A DNA stretch of 39,626 nucleotides from UBA7332 sp051648105. Its GTDB lineage: Bacteria; Bacteroidota; Bacteroidia; Bacteroidales; UBA7332. Below the pieces are notes generated by a model, which was not told the origin of the DNA, did no database searches, and saw only the letters and a program-made list of their open reading frames with translations. Shown here piece by piece: positions 26,994-34,779 of this stretch. A program made the translations under genes and the position numbers. Location of the stretch: positions 1-39,626 of the forward strand of contig JBOFEN010000076.1 in NCBI GenBank assembly GCA_051648105.1. Direction: 5' to 3'. Position 1 is the first letter of the stretch. Every line of letters starts with the position of its first letter.

Positions 26994-27089
26994 ACTCTCA
27001 AAATACGTACGTATTTGGTTCGAAATACGTACGTATTCTAGCAAAAGTACGTACGTATTTTAGTGCAAATACGTACGTACTTCGGGAGA
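26994..27089. repeat. Four-unit TACGTACGTA array, copy 2
   Basis: Four identical TACGTACGTA cores start at 27004, 27026, 27048 and 27070, again exactly 22 bp apart. The flanks of each core are A-rich before and T-rich after, while the spacers differ from each other and from those of the array at 4495-4590. The array begins ACTCTCAAAA and ends CTTCGGGAGA, close to the ends of copy 1 (TCTCCCAAAA, TTTTGGGAGA). It lies in the gap between the convergent DUF4301 and arginine decarboxylase genes. Apart from this array, the two genes' terminators and the hairpin at 27229-27262, I see nothing else in 26782-27268. Confidence 0.9.
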
Positions 27090-27163
27090 TAGATAGTGGC
27101 ATATCAATAGTTAGGTTTTTTGATATTGTAAAATAGGATGTAGGGGGAGTGTAGATATATAAA

Positions 27164-27209
27164 AAGTGTCATCCAAGTTCTCATTAAGTTGAGAGCCTGG
27201 ATGACACTT
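27164..27209 (-). terminator. Terminator of the arginine decarboxylase gene
   Basis: A 12-bp perfect stem (AAGTGTCATCCA at 27164-27175, partner at 27198-27209), with further pairing inside, is followed on the minus strand by a T-rich tail. Confidence 0.8.
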
Positions 27210-27228
27210 AAATATATTCTATACTCTA

Positions 27229-27262
27229 ACACTAAGAGCTCTTCTATCGAATCTCTTAGTGT
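27229..27262 (-). other. Second hairpin in the arginine decarboxylase 3' UTR
   Basis: A perfect 10-bp inverted repeat (ACACTAAGAG at 27229-27238, CTCTTAGTGT at 27253-27262) lies 6 bp after the stop codon and upstream of the terminator. It lacks a T tract, so it may stabilise the 3' end and not terminate transcription. Confidence 0.55.
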
Positions 27263-27268
27263 CTATTA

Positions 27269-29161
27269 TCACTCAAGATATGTATATCCGTAAAGACCTG
27301 AGCGGTAAGTCGAAAGGAATTCGCGTCCCTCTTCTGGAGTAATAACACCCGATTTCATCGAGGCTGTCACCCATGTTTCAACCTTACGCACCATCTTCTT
27401 AGGGTTGTACTCAACATACTCTAGAACATCTGCAATAGTTTCGCCATCGATAACTTGATCTATCTCATATCGATCTGGATAAACGCTAACGTGAACTGCA
27501 TTCGTATCTCCGAATAGGTTGTGTAAGTCACCTAGAATCTCTTGGTATGCACCAACAAGGAATACACCAATGTAATACGGCTCTTTTTGCTTCACATCAT
27601 GCACCGGAAGGTGGTATGAGAAGTTGCGGGTAGATATGAAGTTGTCTATCTTTCCGTCTGAGTCGCAGGTTACATCCTGAAGAGTAGCTGTTCTATCTGG
27701 TTTTTCGTTCAGTCTTGTTATTGGCATGATAGGGAATATCTGATCAATAGCCCAAGAGTCTGGCAACGATTGGAACAGTGAGAAGTTACAGTAGTATTTG
27801 TCTGGAAGAAGTTTAGAGATAGACTTTAACTCGTCTGGCGAATGCTTGATGCTTGCCGCGATTTGGTGTACCTCTCTTGCAACTGACCAGAATAGTCTCT
27901 CTATTTGAGCTCTTGTTCTAAGGTCTAACAGCCCAAGGCTAAACATATTCAATGCCTCTTCTCTAATTTGCAGTGCATCATGCCATGTCTCAATAAGACG
28001 TGGTTGGTTTAGTCTCTCCCACAATTGGTATAGTTCTCTTACTAATTCGTGATCTTCGGGCGTTAGCTCCTCGCTATCTTTCCAAGATGGAAGGGTAGCA
28101 GTCTCCATCACCTCAAATATTAGTATTGAGTGGTGCGCTGTAAGTGAGCGTCCTGACTCTGTAATAATATTTGGCTGTGGGATGTCGTTCTTCTTACAAG
28201 CGTCAACGAGTGAATAGATAGAGTCATTGACATACTCTTGTATTGAGTAGTCCATGCTGCTCTCACCGATAGAAGATCTCGTACCGTCGTAATCCACACC
28301 TAGTCCACCACCGATATCAACGAAGTCGATCTCGAAGTTCATCTTACGTAGCTGCACATAGAATTGTGATGCTTCGCGAAGTGCATTCTTAATGCGTCGA
28401 ATCTTTGTCACTTGGCTTCCGATGTGGAAGTGAATAAGTTTAAGACAGTCGTGCATATCTTTTTTGTCAAGCAACTCAAGAGCTTCGAGTAGCTCGCTTG
28501 AGTTTAGACCAAATTTGCTAACGTCTCCACCTGATTCTTCCCACTTGCCGCTACCAGAGCTTGCTAGTTTGATTCGGATACCGATGTTTGGTTTTATCTT
28601 CAATCTTTTTGAGATGGCGATAATCTCTTTCATCTCGTTTAGTTTCTCAACCACGAGATAGATTCTCTTACCCATCTTTTGAGCCAAGAGTGCAAGCTCG
28701 ATGTATGCAGTGTCTTTATATCCATTGCATATAATCATTGAGTCGGAGTCTGTGTTGATAGCCAATACTGCGTGTAGTTCTGGCTTTGAACCAGCTTCAA
28801 GCCCAATATTGAACTTCTTACCATGATCAACGATCTCTTCTACCACTTGACGCATTTGATTTACCTTAATTGGGTAAATGATAAAATTTTGCGCCGTATA
28901 GCCATACTCCTCAGATGCTACCTTGAAACAGTTCGAAATCTTCTCGATCCTGTTGTCCAAGATGTCTGGGAAACGTAAAAGCAGAGGAGCCTCAACATCT
29001 CTGAGTTGTAGCTCATCCATCAGATCTTTTAGATCTACTGGTACTCCATCCTCACGAGGAGTTACCTGTATATGTCCCTTTTTATTAATAGAAAAGTACT
29101 TCAGCCCCCACCCTTTAATATTGTAGAGTTCTGCTGAATCTTCAACACTCCATTTTCTCAT
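27269..29161 (-). CDS. speA: Biosynthetic arginine decarboxylase
   Basis: A 630-residue PLP-dependent, alanine-racemase-fold decarboxylase that converts arginine to agmatine, the first step to putrescine and spermidine. The cofactor lysine is Lys99 in IIYPIKVNQMRQV. Other family motifs are GLEAGSKPEL, HFHIGSQ, the glycine-rich VDIGGGLGVDYDGT, ITESGRSLTAHH, and the late catalytic TCDSDGKID. The length matches SpeA. It is transcribed alone. A -7-like TACTTTCG at 29262-29255 with one mismatch lies upstream. The 193-bp gap before the methyltransferase gene otherwise holds that gene's terminator. Confidence 0.96.
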   Translation of the reverse strand: MRKWSVEDSAELYNIKGWGLKYFSINKKGHIQVTPREDGVPVDLKDLMDELQLRDVEAPLLLRFPDILDNRIEKISNCFKVASEEYGYTAQNFIIYPIKVNQMRQVVEEIVDHGKKFNIGLEAGSKPELHAVLAINTDSDSMIICNGYKDTAYIELALLAQKMGKRIYLVVEKLNEMKEIIAISKRLKIKPNIGIRIKLASSGSGKWEESGGDVSKFGLNSSELLEALELLDKKDMHDCLKLIHFHIGSQVTKIRRIKNALREASQFYVQLRKMNFEIDFVDIGGGLGVDYDGTRSSIGESSMDYSIQEYVNDSIYSLVDACKKNDIPQPNIITESGRSLTAHHSILIFEVMETATLPSWKDSEELTPEDHELVRELYQLWERLNQPRLIETWHDALQIREEALNMFSLGLLDLRTRAQIERLFWSVAREVHQIAASIKHSPDELKSISKLLPDKYYCNFSLFQSLPDSWAIDQIFPIMPITRLNEKPDRTATLQDVTCDSDGKIDNFISTRNFSYHLPVHDVKQKEPYYIGVFLVGAYQEILGDLHNLFGDTNAVHVSVYPDRYEIDQVIDGETIADVLEYVEYNPKKMVRKVETWVTASMKSGVITPEEGREFLSTYRSGLYGYTYLE

Positions 29162-29325
29162 CTCTTGTTAGTGCTGTGTTGGTTAGAAATTCAATTTAAC
29201 TGAGTTGCTCAATCTAAGGGTTATTCTGCCCATTTTAGAAAAGAGTTTAGCGCGCGAAAGTATAAAAAAAAGCTCTAAAGAGGGCTCTTTTTTCACTATT
29301 TATACTTGATGTATAACAAAAGCGA

Positions 29326-29358
29326 ATAACGAGTGGTTCAAATACTCACACTCGTTAT
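29326..29358 (-). terminator. Terminator of the RsmI-like gene, overlapping its stop
   Basis: ATAACGAGTG (29326-29335) pairs with CACTCGTTAT (29349-29358), and the stop codon lies in the stem. On the minus strand CGCTTTTGTT follows. Confidence 0.55.
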
Positions 29359-30062
29359 CTATAAAGAAGGAATATACAAGGTCTTTTGCCTAGCTGTGGG
29401 ATCTGTTTTGACCACTCTTGTATTGTCATTGTTCGTATAGTCTCATCCTCGCATGTGATGTTTATGGCTACGCATAGTTTGGTTTGAGGTCTACACTGCT
29501 TGATTAGCTCCTCGAGCATCTTTTGGTTGCGATATGGTGTCTCGATGAAGATCTGTGTTTGGTCTTCTGAATATACTCTTCCCTCTAGTTGTTTGATCTT
29601 CTTTACTCTCTCTTGGGATTCAATTGGGAGATATCCTTGGAAAGCGAAGCTCTGCCCGTTAAAGCCTGATGCCATGAGTGACATAAGGATTGATGATGGC
29701 CCAACAAGTGGAATGACTTTGAATCCTCTTCTCTGTGCAATGGCAACAACGTCAGCACCAGGATCGGCAATTGCAGGACAACCCGCTTCTGAGATTACTC
29801 CTATAGGCAATGAGTGCTCTAGTGGTTTGAGGTAACCTGAGATTGCCTCTGGCGATGTGTGTTGATTGAGCTCGTAGAAGGTTAGACTCTCAATCTCTAT
29901 CTCACGGTCAGCTTTTTTGAGGAATCTTCTTGCTGAGCGAAGGTCCTCTACGATGAAGTGTTTTATCTCTCTTACAATCTCTCTATTAATCTCTGGTAGT
30001 ACTTGCTCGTGTGGCGTTTCTCCAAGAGTTACAGGTATGAGATAGAGTGCTTTTTGAATCAT
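29355..30062 (-). CDS. RsmI-like SAM-dependent methyltransferase
   Basis: About 235 residues of the tetrapyrrole-methylase fold, related to RsmI (16S rRNA C1402 2'-O-methyltransferase). Motifs include LYLIPVTLG, RSARRFLKK, ISEAGCPAIADPGADVV (about 95-112), PLVGPSSILMSLMASG and FQGYLP. It is shorter than standard RsmI and its N-terminus has PVTLGET in place of the usual TPIGN, so it belongs to the divergent subgroup common in Bacteroidota; the target may differ. The longest frame starts at 30089, inside the upstream gene; Met at 30062 (MIQKALYLIPVTLG) fits the family and gives a 10-bp gap to the lipid kinase gene, making a two-gene unit. Confidence 0.85.
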   Translation of the reverse strand: MIQKALYLIPVTLGETPHEQVLPEINREIVREIKHFIVEDLRSARRFLKKADREIEIESLTFYELNQHTSPEAISGYLKPLEHSLPIGVISEAGCPAIADPGADVVAIAQRRGFKVIPLVGPSSILMSLMASGFNGQSFAFQGYLPIESQERVKKIKQLEGRVYSEDQTQIFIETPYRNQKMLEELIKQCRPQTKLCVAINITCEDETIRTMTIQEWSKQIPQLGKRPCIFLLYR

Positions 30063-30072
30063 TTTGTATGTG

Positions 30073-31011
30073 TTAGAATGGAAATTCATTTACTAGTTGT
30101 TCGACAAGGCTGTGTATTCTCTCCTCTATTGAGTGAGGTTTGACGGGTACAAACAGCTTCAAGCCTGAGGGGTGGGTGGTGATGTTTATCTCTCTTCCCA
30201 TCATCATTGGCTCGCCGTCGAGGTGTATAACCCCATCTTTCTCTCTGACAATGGTAAGGTGATGTCGTTTGTATGATGCTATATGACTGTTCATCTCTAT
30301 TAGTCGAGTAAATAGTTGAAGAGCCAAGTTTGGTATGTCTATATATGTGAATGGCTTTAGAATGGTAATATTCATAAGTCCATCACTCATATCTGCTCCT
30401 GGAGCTATGAATGCATTATTGCCCCACTGTGATGCGTTGGCAACTGTAACGAGAAAGGCTTTCTCATCTATTTGGTCATTATCCATAAGAATTTGATAGG
30501 TCTCGGGCTCATAGCTTAGAAATTCTGTGATTACATTTCTAATGTAGTTGAGTCCTCCTCTATTTCTTCCTTTGGCGAACTTGTAGCTAACTCTTGCATC
30601 AAAGCCAACTCCACATGTGCAGAAAAATGGGAGACCATTTGCTAGACCGTAGTCAATCTTTCTTGTATTTGACTTTTTGATAAGTGAAAGAGCACTCTTG
30701 ATGTTCAGCGGGATGCCTAGCTCTCTAGCTAATCCATTTCCTGAGCCAATAGGTATAATACCAAGCGTTGCATCTGTTTTGACGAGTGATCGTGCTACTT
30801 CATTGATAGTGCCATCTCCTCCAATTGCGACAATTGCAGGTATCTCTCTATTGACAGCTTCCTCTGCTAGTTTACTTGCATGGCCAGAGTATTCAGTAAA
30901 GACTATCTCAATCTCTTCACCCGCAAAAATTTTATGTATAGTCTCTGGAATACTCACCTTAGACCTAGTGCCAGAGATGGGATTAATGATGAAGAGGTAT
31001 TTTGGAGTCAT
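30073..31011 (-). CDS. Diacylglycerol kinase family lipid kinase
   Basis: About 312 residues of the DAGK catalytic / YegS-like fold, which phosphorylates a hydroxyl on a lipid using ATP. The nucleotide-binding motif IAIGGDGTINEVARSL occurs at about 60-75, followed by LGIIPIGSGNGLARELGIP, and the C-terminal lobe includes LDGEPMM. No signal or membrane segment is present. The longest frame (start 31185) runs into the divergent serine palmitoyltransferase promoter; Met at 31011 (MTPKYLFIINPISG) is the normal family start. It is followed by the RsmI-like gene. Being divergent from serine palmitoyltransferase raises the possibility that it acts on sphingoid bases, ceramide or related lipids; diacylglycerol is the other obvious substrate. 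Confidence 0.85.
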   Translation of the reverse strand: MTPKYLFIINPISGTRSKVSIPETIHKIFAGEEIEIVFTEYSGHASKLAEEAVNREIPAIVAIGGDGTINEVARSLVKTDATLGIIPIGSGNGLARELGIPLNIKSALSLIKKSNTRKIDYGLANGLPFFCTCGVGFDARVSYKFAKGRNRGGLNYIRNVITEFLSYEPETYQILMDNDQIDEKAFLVTVANASQWGNNAFIAPGADMSDGLMNITILKPFTYIDIPNLALQLFTRLIEMNSHIASYKRHHLTIVREKDGVIHLDGEPMMMGREINITTHPSGLKLFVPVKPHSIEERIHSLVEQLVNEFPF

Positions 31012-31116
31012 CTTTGAAATGTTTGAATTAGTAGTGAATATAGCATTTTTGTATACATTATTATTCTTTATGTGCGCTTTTTTCACACTCAAAGCGTGGG
31101 ATTTGAAATATTTGGT

Positions 31117-31124
31117 TACTTTTG
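31117..31124 (+). promoter_or_regulatory. -7 element of the serine palmitoyltransferase gene
   Basis: TACTTTTG matches TAnnTTTG. It overlaps the start codon of the longest frame (31122), so the transcript begins after that codon and the start at 31200 is correct. No well-spaced TTTG lies upstream. Confidence 0.55.
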
Positions 31125-31199
31125 CTTGCAATATTAAGTAGTCTATTGCAGATACACAATACAAAGTATGCCAAATCATACGCATATTACATTAAGAAT

Positions 31200-32384
31200 A
31201 TGAAATTACTACAACAGAAACTATCCCAGTACGATGTGCCTCAGAAGGCAAAGGCAATGGGGGTATACCCATATTTTAGACAGATTGAGAGCGACCAAGA
31301 TACGGAAGTTCTTATGAATGGCAAAAAAGTATTAATGTTTGGCTCTAACAGCTATCTTGGATTAACTAATCACCCTAAAATAAAGGAGGCGGCAATAGCA
31401 GCTACTAATAAATATGGTACTGGATGTGCTGGTTCGCGTTTCTTGAATGGGACACTAGATCTTCACCTTGAACTAGAGAATAAGCTTGCTGAATTTGTTG
31501 GGAAAGAGGAGGCTATTATATACTCGACTGGTTTCCAAGTAAACCTAGGCGTTGTTTCTTGCTTGACAGGAAGACAAGACTATGTAATTTGGGACGAGAT
31601 GGATCACGCTTCTATCATTGAGGGTAGACGATTATCATTCTCAAACTCATTGAAGTTTAAACATAATGACATGAACTCTCTAGAGAAGGTTCTAGAGAAG
31701 TGTGAGAGTGATAAGATTAAACTGATTGTGGTGGATGGTGTCTTTAGTATGGAGGGTGATACTGCACCTTTGAAGGAGATCACTGAATTGGCTAAGAAAT
31801 ATCAGGCTGCCGTGATGGTGGATGAAGCTCACTCTTTAGGTGTCTTTGGGGCACAAGGTCAGGGTCTATGCCATGAATTGGGTGTAACTGATGATGTTGA
31901 TCTAATAATGGGTACTTTCAGTAAGTCTTTTGCTTCTTTGGGTGGTTTTATTGCTTGTGATTCGGTAACAGCTAACTGGTTAAGACATAACTCTAGATCT
32001 TATATATTCTCTGCTAGCATCACTCCTGCTTCGACAGCTGCAGCGATGGCTGCTTTAGAAATCATGAAGAGTGAACCTGAGCGTTTATGTAAGTTGTGGG
32101 ATAACACTCGTTATGCAATCTCTGCATTTAAAGCTATAGGTTGTGAGGTTGGCCACACTTCAACGCCAATCATTCCACTTTATGTACGTGATAATGATAA
32201 GACTTTCATGGTTACGCGTGCTCTTTTTGATGAGGGAGTATTCGTGAATCCTGTTATCTCGCCTGCAGTTGCTCCTCAAGACACTTTAATTAGGATCTCT
32301 TTGATGGCAACTCACACGAAAGAGCAAATCGATTTTGCGGTTGGTAAAATCGAAAAGTGCTTTAAGCAGCTTGGTATAATTTAA
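31200..32384 (+). CDS. spt: Serine palmitoyltransferase
   Basis: A 394-residue alpha-oxoamine synthase that condenses serine with an acyl-CoA to make 3-ketosphinganine, the first step of sphingolipid synthesis. The PLP lysine is Lys242 in GTFSKSFASLGGF; the cofactor-contact motif VDEAHSLG (208-215) is present, as are NSYLGLTNHPK and GTGCAGSR. The long N-terminal region and VYPYFRQIES match the sphingolipid-producing Bacteroidota enzymes more than KBL or BioF, although glycine C-acetyltransferase is a close relative and the usual mis-annotation. The start at 31200 is chosen because the -7 element lies at 31117-31124. The gene is divergent from the lipid kinase gene. Confidence 0.88.
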   Translation: MKLLQQKLSQYDVPQKAKAMGVYPYFRQIESDQDTEVLMNGKKVLMFGSNSYLGLTNHPKIKEAAIAATNKYGTGCAGSRFLNGTLDLHLELENKLAEFVGKEEAIIYSTGFQVNLGVVSCLTGRQDYVIWDEMDHASIIEGRRLSFSNSLKFKHNDMNSLEKVLEKCESDKIKLIVVDGVFSMEGDTAPLKEITELAKKYQAAVMVDEAHSLGVFGAQGQGLCHELGVTDDVDLIMGTFSKSFASLGGFIACDSVTANWLRHNSRSYIFSASITPASTAAAMAALEIMKSEPERLCKLWDNTRYAISAFKAIGCEVGHTSTPIIPLYVRDNDKTFMVTRALFDEGVFVNPVISPAVAPQDTLIRISLMATHTKEQIDFAVGKIEKCFKQLGII

Positions 32385-32395
32385 ATTGCATATAT

Positions 32396-32437
32396 AAATA
32401 GCCTATGGAGTTTGGAACTCTATGGGCTATTTTTTTG
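32396..32437 (+). terminator. Terminator of the serine palmitoyltransferase gene
   Basis: A 17-bp stem with two G-U pairs and a 3-nt loop, starting 11 bp after the stop codon, ends in a run of seven or more T. Confidence 0.9.
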
Positions 32438-32468
32438 TTTAGCTTATTTAAGATAATGATTTGAAATT

Positions 32469-33161
32469 ATGACTGAATGGTTAAGCAATCTGCTCTCCAC
32501 GGAGGAGTTGTCTATAGAAACTACACTATTAAGACTTATCACAAGCTTAATTCTGGGTGCTATTGTTGGAATCGAGAGACAGCAACGAAAACAATCAGCT
32601 GGATTTAGAACGTTTGCAATGATAACAACGGGAACCACTTTGATGATGCTTGTATCAATAAGAATTGGCATATCTTATGGTGGAGATGTTGGGAGGATAG
32701 CAGCTCAAGTTGTTTCGGGTATTGGATTCCTAGGGGCTGGCGCAATAATACAGAGCAGTGGCACTATTCGTGGTATGACTACTGCATCAAGTATTTGGGC
32801 CATGTCTGCCGTAGGGCTAGGTGTGGGAGCTGGAATGTATATCGAAGCCTTCTTTGGCACAATGGTTATCTTATTCATCCTTGTGAACTTAGAAAAGTTT
32901 GAAAAACGCACACGAATAGAGTGGCAACCTCGTAAGCTGATTGTAGATATTGATGGTGTAGATGTAGATGAGGAGGCAATCCTTTTAATACTAAAGAAAG
33001 AGGATATTGAGTCGCAGCAGCTAGGTGTCTCTATTGATGTGAAGGAGAATATTTCTTGTATTAGTATGCATGTATACTTAAAGACGCAAACTAACTATAT
33101 AAACACTCTGAATGAGTTGAGAAAGGTTGAGGGTGTAAGAAGTGTTAGGCTAGAGATCTAA
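32469..33161 (+). CDS. MgtC/SapB family membrane protein
   Basis: A 230-residue inner-membrane protein of the MgtC family. Four or five hydrophobic segments occupy residues 12-135, with the family motifs GAIVGIERQ, SAGFRTFAMI, GIGFLGAGAII and GMTTASSIWAMSAVGLGVGAG. A soluble C-terminal ACT-like domain (about 150-230) follows, as in longer MgtC proteins. MgtC of Salmonella is linked to survival in low Mg2+ and to inhibition of F1Fo ATP synthase, but most family members outside pathogens are uncharacterised, so Mg2+ transport should not be assumed. It converges on the ankyrin gene, with only 3 bp between the stop codons. Confidence 0.88.
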   Translation: MTEWLSNLLSTEELSIETTLLRLITSLILGAIVGIERQQRKQSAGFRTFAMITTGTTLMMLVSIRIGISYGGDVGRIAAQVVSGIGFLGAGAIIQSSGTIRGMTTASSIWAMSAVGLGVGAGMYIEAFFGTMVILFILVNLEKFEKRTRIEWQPRKLIVDIDGVDVDEEAILLILKKEDIESQQLGVSIDVKENISCISMHVYLKTQTNYINTLNELRKVEGVRSVRLEI

Positions 33162-33172
33162 TCTCTAGCCTA
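33146..33172. terminator. Bidirectional hairpin spanning both stop codons
   Basis: A perfect 12-bp inverted repeat with a 3-nt loop covers the stop codons of the MgtC-family gene (+, stop at 33159-33161) and of the ankyrin gene (-, stop at 33165-33167). No T tract follows on either side, so it may act as a 3'-end stabiliser or weak terminator. Confidence 0.6.
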
Positions 33173-33983
33173 CAATATATAAGTCGATTGGCAATTGACC
33201 ATCTTGATTTCTTAGATTGGTATTAGCACCATTACTTATGAGTAATCGAGCAATCTCATCTTCTCCATTTTCGAAAGCATAGTGAAGGGGTGTATTGCCA
33301 AAATTGTCTTGGATATCTATAAAGGCTCCTGAGCTAATAAGTAGCTGTACTCCTTGAATGAATGCATTACCAGCAGCAAATATTAACGCTGTTCTTCCAT
33401 TATAGTCTCGACTCTCTAGATCAGCTCCTTTTTCAATTAATAGTTTTAATGAAAAGAGGTGGGCATCAGCTGCTGCCGCATGAATCGGACGTGTATCATA
33501 GTGGTCGGCGACTTCTAAAGAGGCACCTAGGTCAATAATCTTCTGTATGAACTCATCACACCTTATGGCTATTGAGTTGTGAAGTATTCTATTCCCGAAA
33601 TCGTCAGGGGTGTCTATTGATACTCCAGAAGAGATTATCTGCTCCACTAATTTAATATCTTGAAGATATAGGGCCTTATGTATATCATGCCCTACATGCG
33701 CTCCCGAATTAATTAGTAATGTAGCTAGTTCCAAGGAGTATGTGCCTGTTTCAATCATTATGTGAAATGGAGTATATCCCGAAAGTGTGCGAATATTAAC
33801 ATCCACACCATATTCAATCAACAATCTACAGAGTTCAATATCTCCATTCTCAACAGCAAAATGGATGGAAGCCCATCCTTCCTCATCAATATCATTGGGG
33901 GATGCACCATTAATAAGTAACGTTTTTATCTCTTTAATTGGGGCATTGGTACAAATTGCATCCTTTAATTCTGATATATACAT
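33165..33983 (-). CDS. Ankyrin-repeat protein
   Basis: A 272-residue protein consisting almost wholly of about eight ankyrin repeats. Examples are DEEGWASIHFAVENGDIELCRLLIEYGVDVN, SGYTPFHIMIETGTYSLELATLLINSG and NFGNTPLHYAFENGEDEIARLLISNGANTN (each broken by the usual G-x-TPLH and LLL motifs). No signal peptide or membrane helix is present, so it is cytoplasmic and probably mediates protein-protein contacts. The longest MYISELKD start is kept. Its partner is unknown, and it is not in an operon with either neighbour. Confidence 0.9.
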   Translation of the reverse strand: MYISELKDAICTNAPIKEIKTLLINGASPNDIDEEGWASIHFAVENGDIELCRLLIEYGVDVNIRTLSGYTPFHIMIETGTYSLELATLLINSGAHVGHDIHKALYLQDIKLVEQIISSGVSIDTPDDFGNRILHNSIAIRCDEFIQKIIDLGASLEVADHYDTRPIHAAAADAHLFSLKLLIEKGADLESRDYNGRTALIFAAGNAFIQGVQLLISSGAFIDIQDNFGNTPLHYAFENGEDEIARLLISNGANTNLRNQDGQLPIDLYIVG

Positions 33984-34014
33984 TGTCTCTTTTGTCGTTT
34001 ATATTAGAGTACAA

Positions 34015-34066
34015 AAATATCAAAAAAGAGGGGCTGCTAATTAGCAGCCCCTCTTTTTTGATATTT
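34015..34066. terminator. Perfect 52-bp palindrome, rprY terminator
   Basis: The two halves meet between 34040 and 34041 (right half begins TTAGCAGCCCCTC). The symmetry is perfect over 26 bp on each side. Each strand has a GC-rich stem core and a T6 run, so it can terminate transcription from both directions. It lies 9 bp after the rprY stop and just upstream of the ankyrin gene. Confidence 0.9.
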
Positions 34067-34075
34067 GATAACAAA

Positions 34076-34777
34076 TTACGCCTCTAATTCAGGTGCAATT
34101 AGTTTATATCCTTTACCGTGAACATTGATGATCTCGATATCTGAGTCGTCTTTAAGCAATTTACGAAGTTTTGTGATGTAAACATCCATACTTCTTGCAT
34201 TAAAGTAGTTGTCGTCAATCCAGATTGTTTTCAACGCATAGTTACGCTCTAAGATCTCATTCATGTGGATACAAAGAAGACTTAGTAACTCTGACTCTTT
34301 AGTAGTCAACTTAGTCGCTTTTTCTCCAATTGTCAACAACTGTTTTTGAGTATCGAAAGTGAATTTGCCAATCTTATAGAATTGAACTTCTTTCATTTTC
34401 TTACCTTTCACACGACGAATGATAGCTTCAATACGGAAGATCAACTCTTCCATAGAGAATGGTTTAGTGATATAATCATCTGCTCCAATCTTGAAACCTT
34501 CCAATACATCTTCTTTCAAAGCTTTAGCTGTAAGGAATACAATTGGTATCTCAGAGTTTGTAGATCTGATCTCTTGAGCAAGAGTGAAACCATCTTTTTT
34601 TGGCATCATTACATCGAAAATGCAAAGATCATATTTATTCTTCTGGAATGCACGCAAACCTGCTTCGCCATCTGCTTGCAAGTCTACAATATATCCCTTA
34701 GCTTGTAAATACTCTCTTAACAACATGCCAAGATTCTCATCATCTTCGCATAGGAGAACACTTAATTTTTCTTCCAT
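34076..34777 (-). CDS. rprY: RprY-like response regulator
   Basis: A 233-residue OmpR/PhoB-type response regulator. The receiver domain (about 5-118) has an acidic pocket CEDDE, the phosphoacceptor Asp55 in CIFDVMMPKKDG, and Lys105 in YITKPF. The C-terminal winged helix (about 135-230) includes KESELLSLLCIHMNEIL and DVYITKLRKLL, which fit the DNA-binding domain. The longest frame starts at 34831, inside the kinase gene; Met at 34777 (MEEKLSVLLCEDDENLG) fits the family and is separated from the kinase stop by 2 bp. It is co-transcribed with the sensor kinase upstream and ends in a 52-bp palindromic terminator. Confidence 0.92.
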   Translation of the reverse strand: MEEKLSVLLCEDDENLGMLLREYLQAKGYIVDLQADGEAGLRAFQKNKYDLCIFDVMMPKKDGFTLAQEIRSTNSEIPIVFLTAKALKEDVLEGFKIGADDYITKPFSMEELIFRIEAIIRRVKGKKMKEVQFYKIGKFTFDTQKQLLTIGEKATKLTTKESELLSLLCIHMNEILERNYALKTIWIDDNYFNARSMDVYITKLRKLLKDDSDIEIINVHGKGYKLIAPELEA

Positions 34778-34779
34778 AA

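Noticed and set aside
31012..31185. Longer N-terminus of the lipid kinase
   Set aside because: It would overlap the divergent promoter, and the extra residues show no family resemblance.
31122..31199. Longer N-terminus of serine palmitoyltransferase
   Set aside because: The -7 element at 31117-31124 overlaps the upstream ATG, and the family normally begins near MKLLQQKLSQ.
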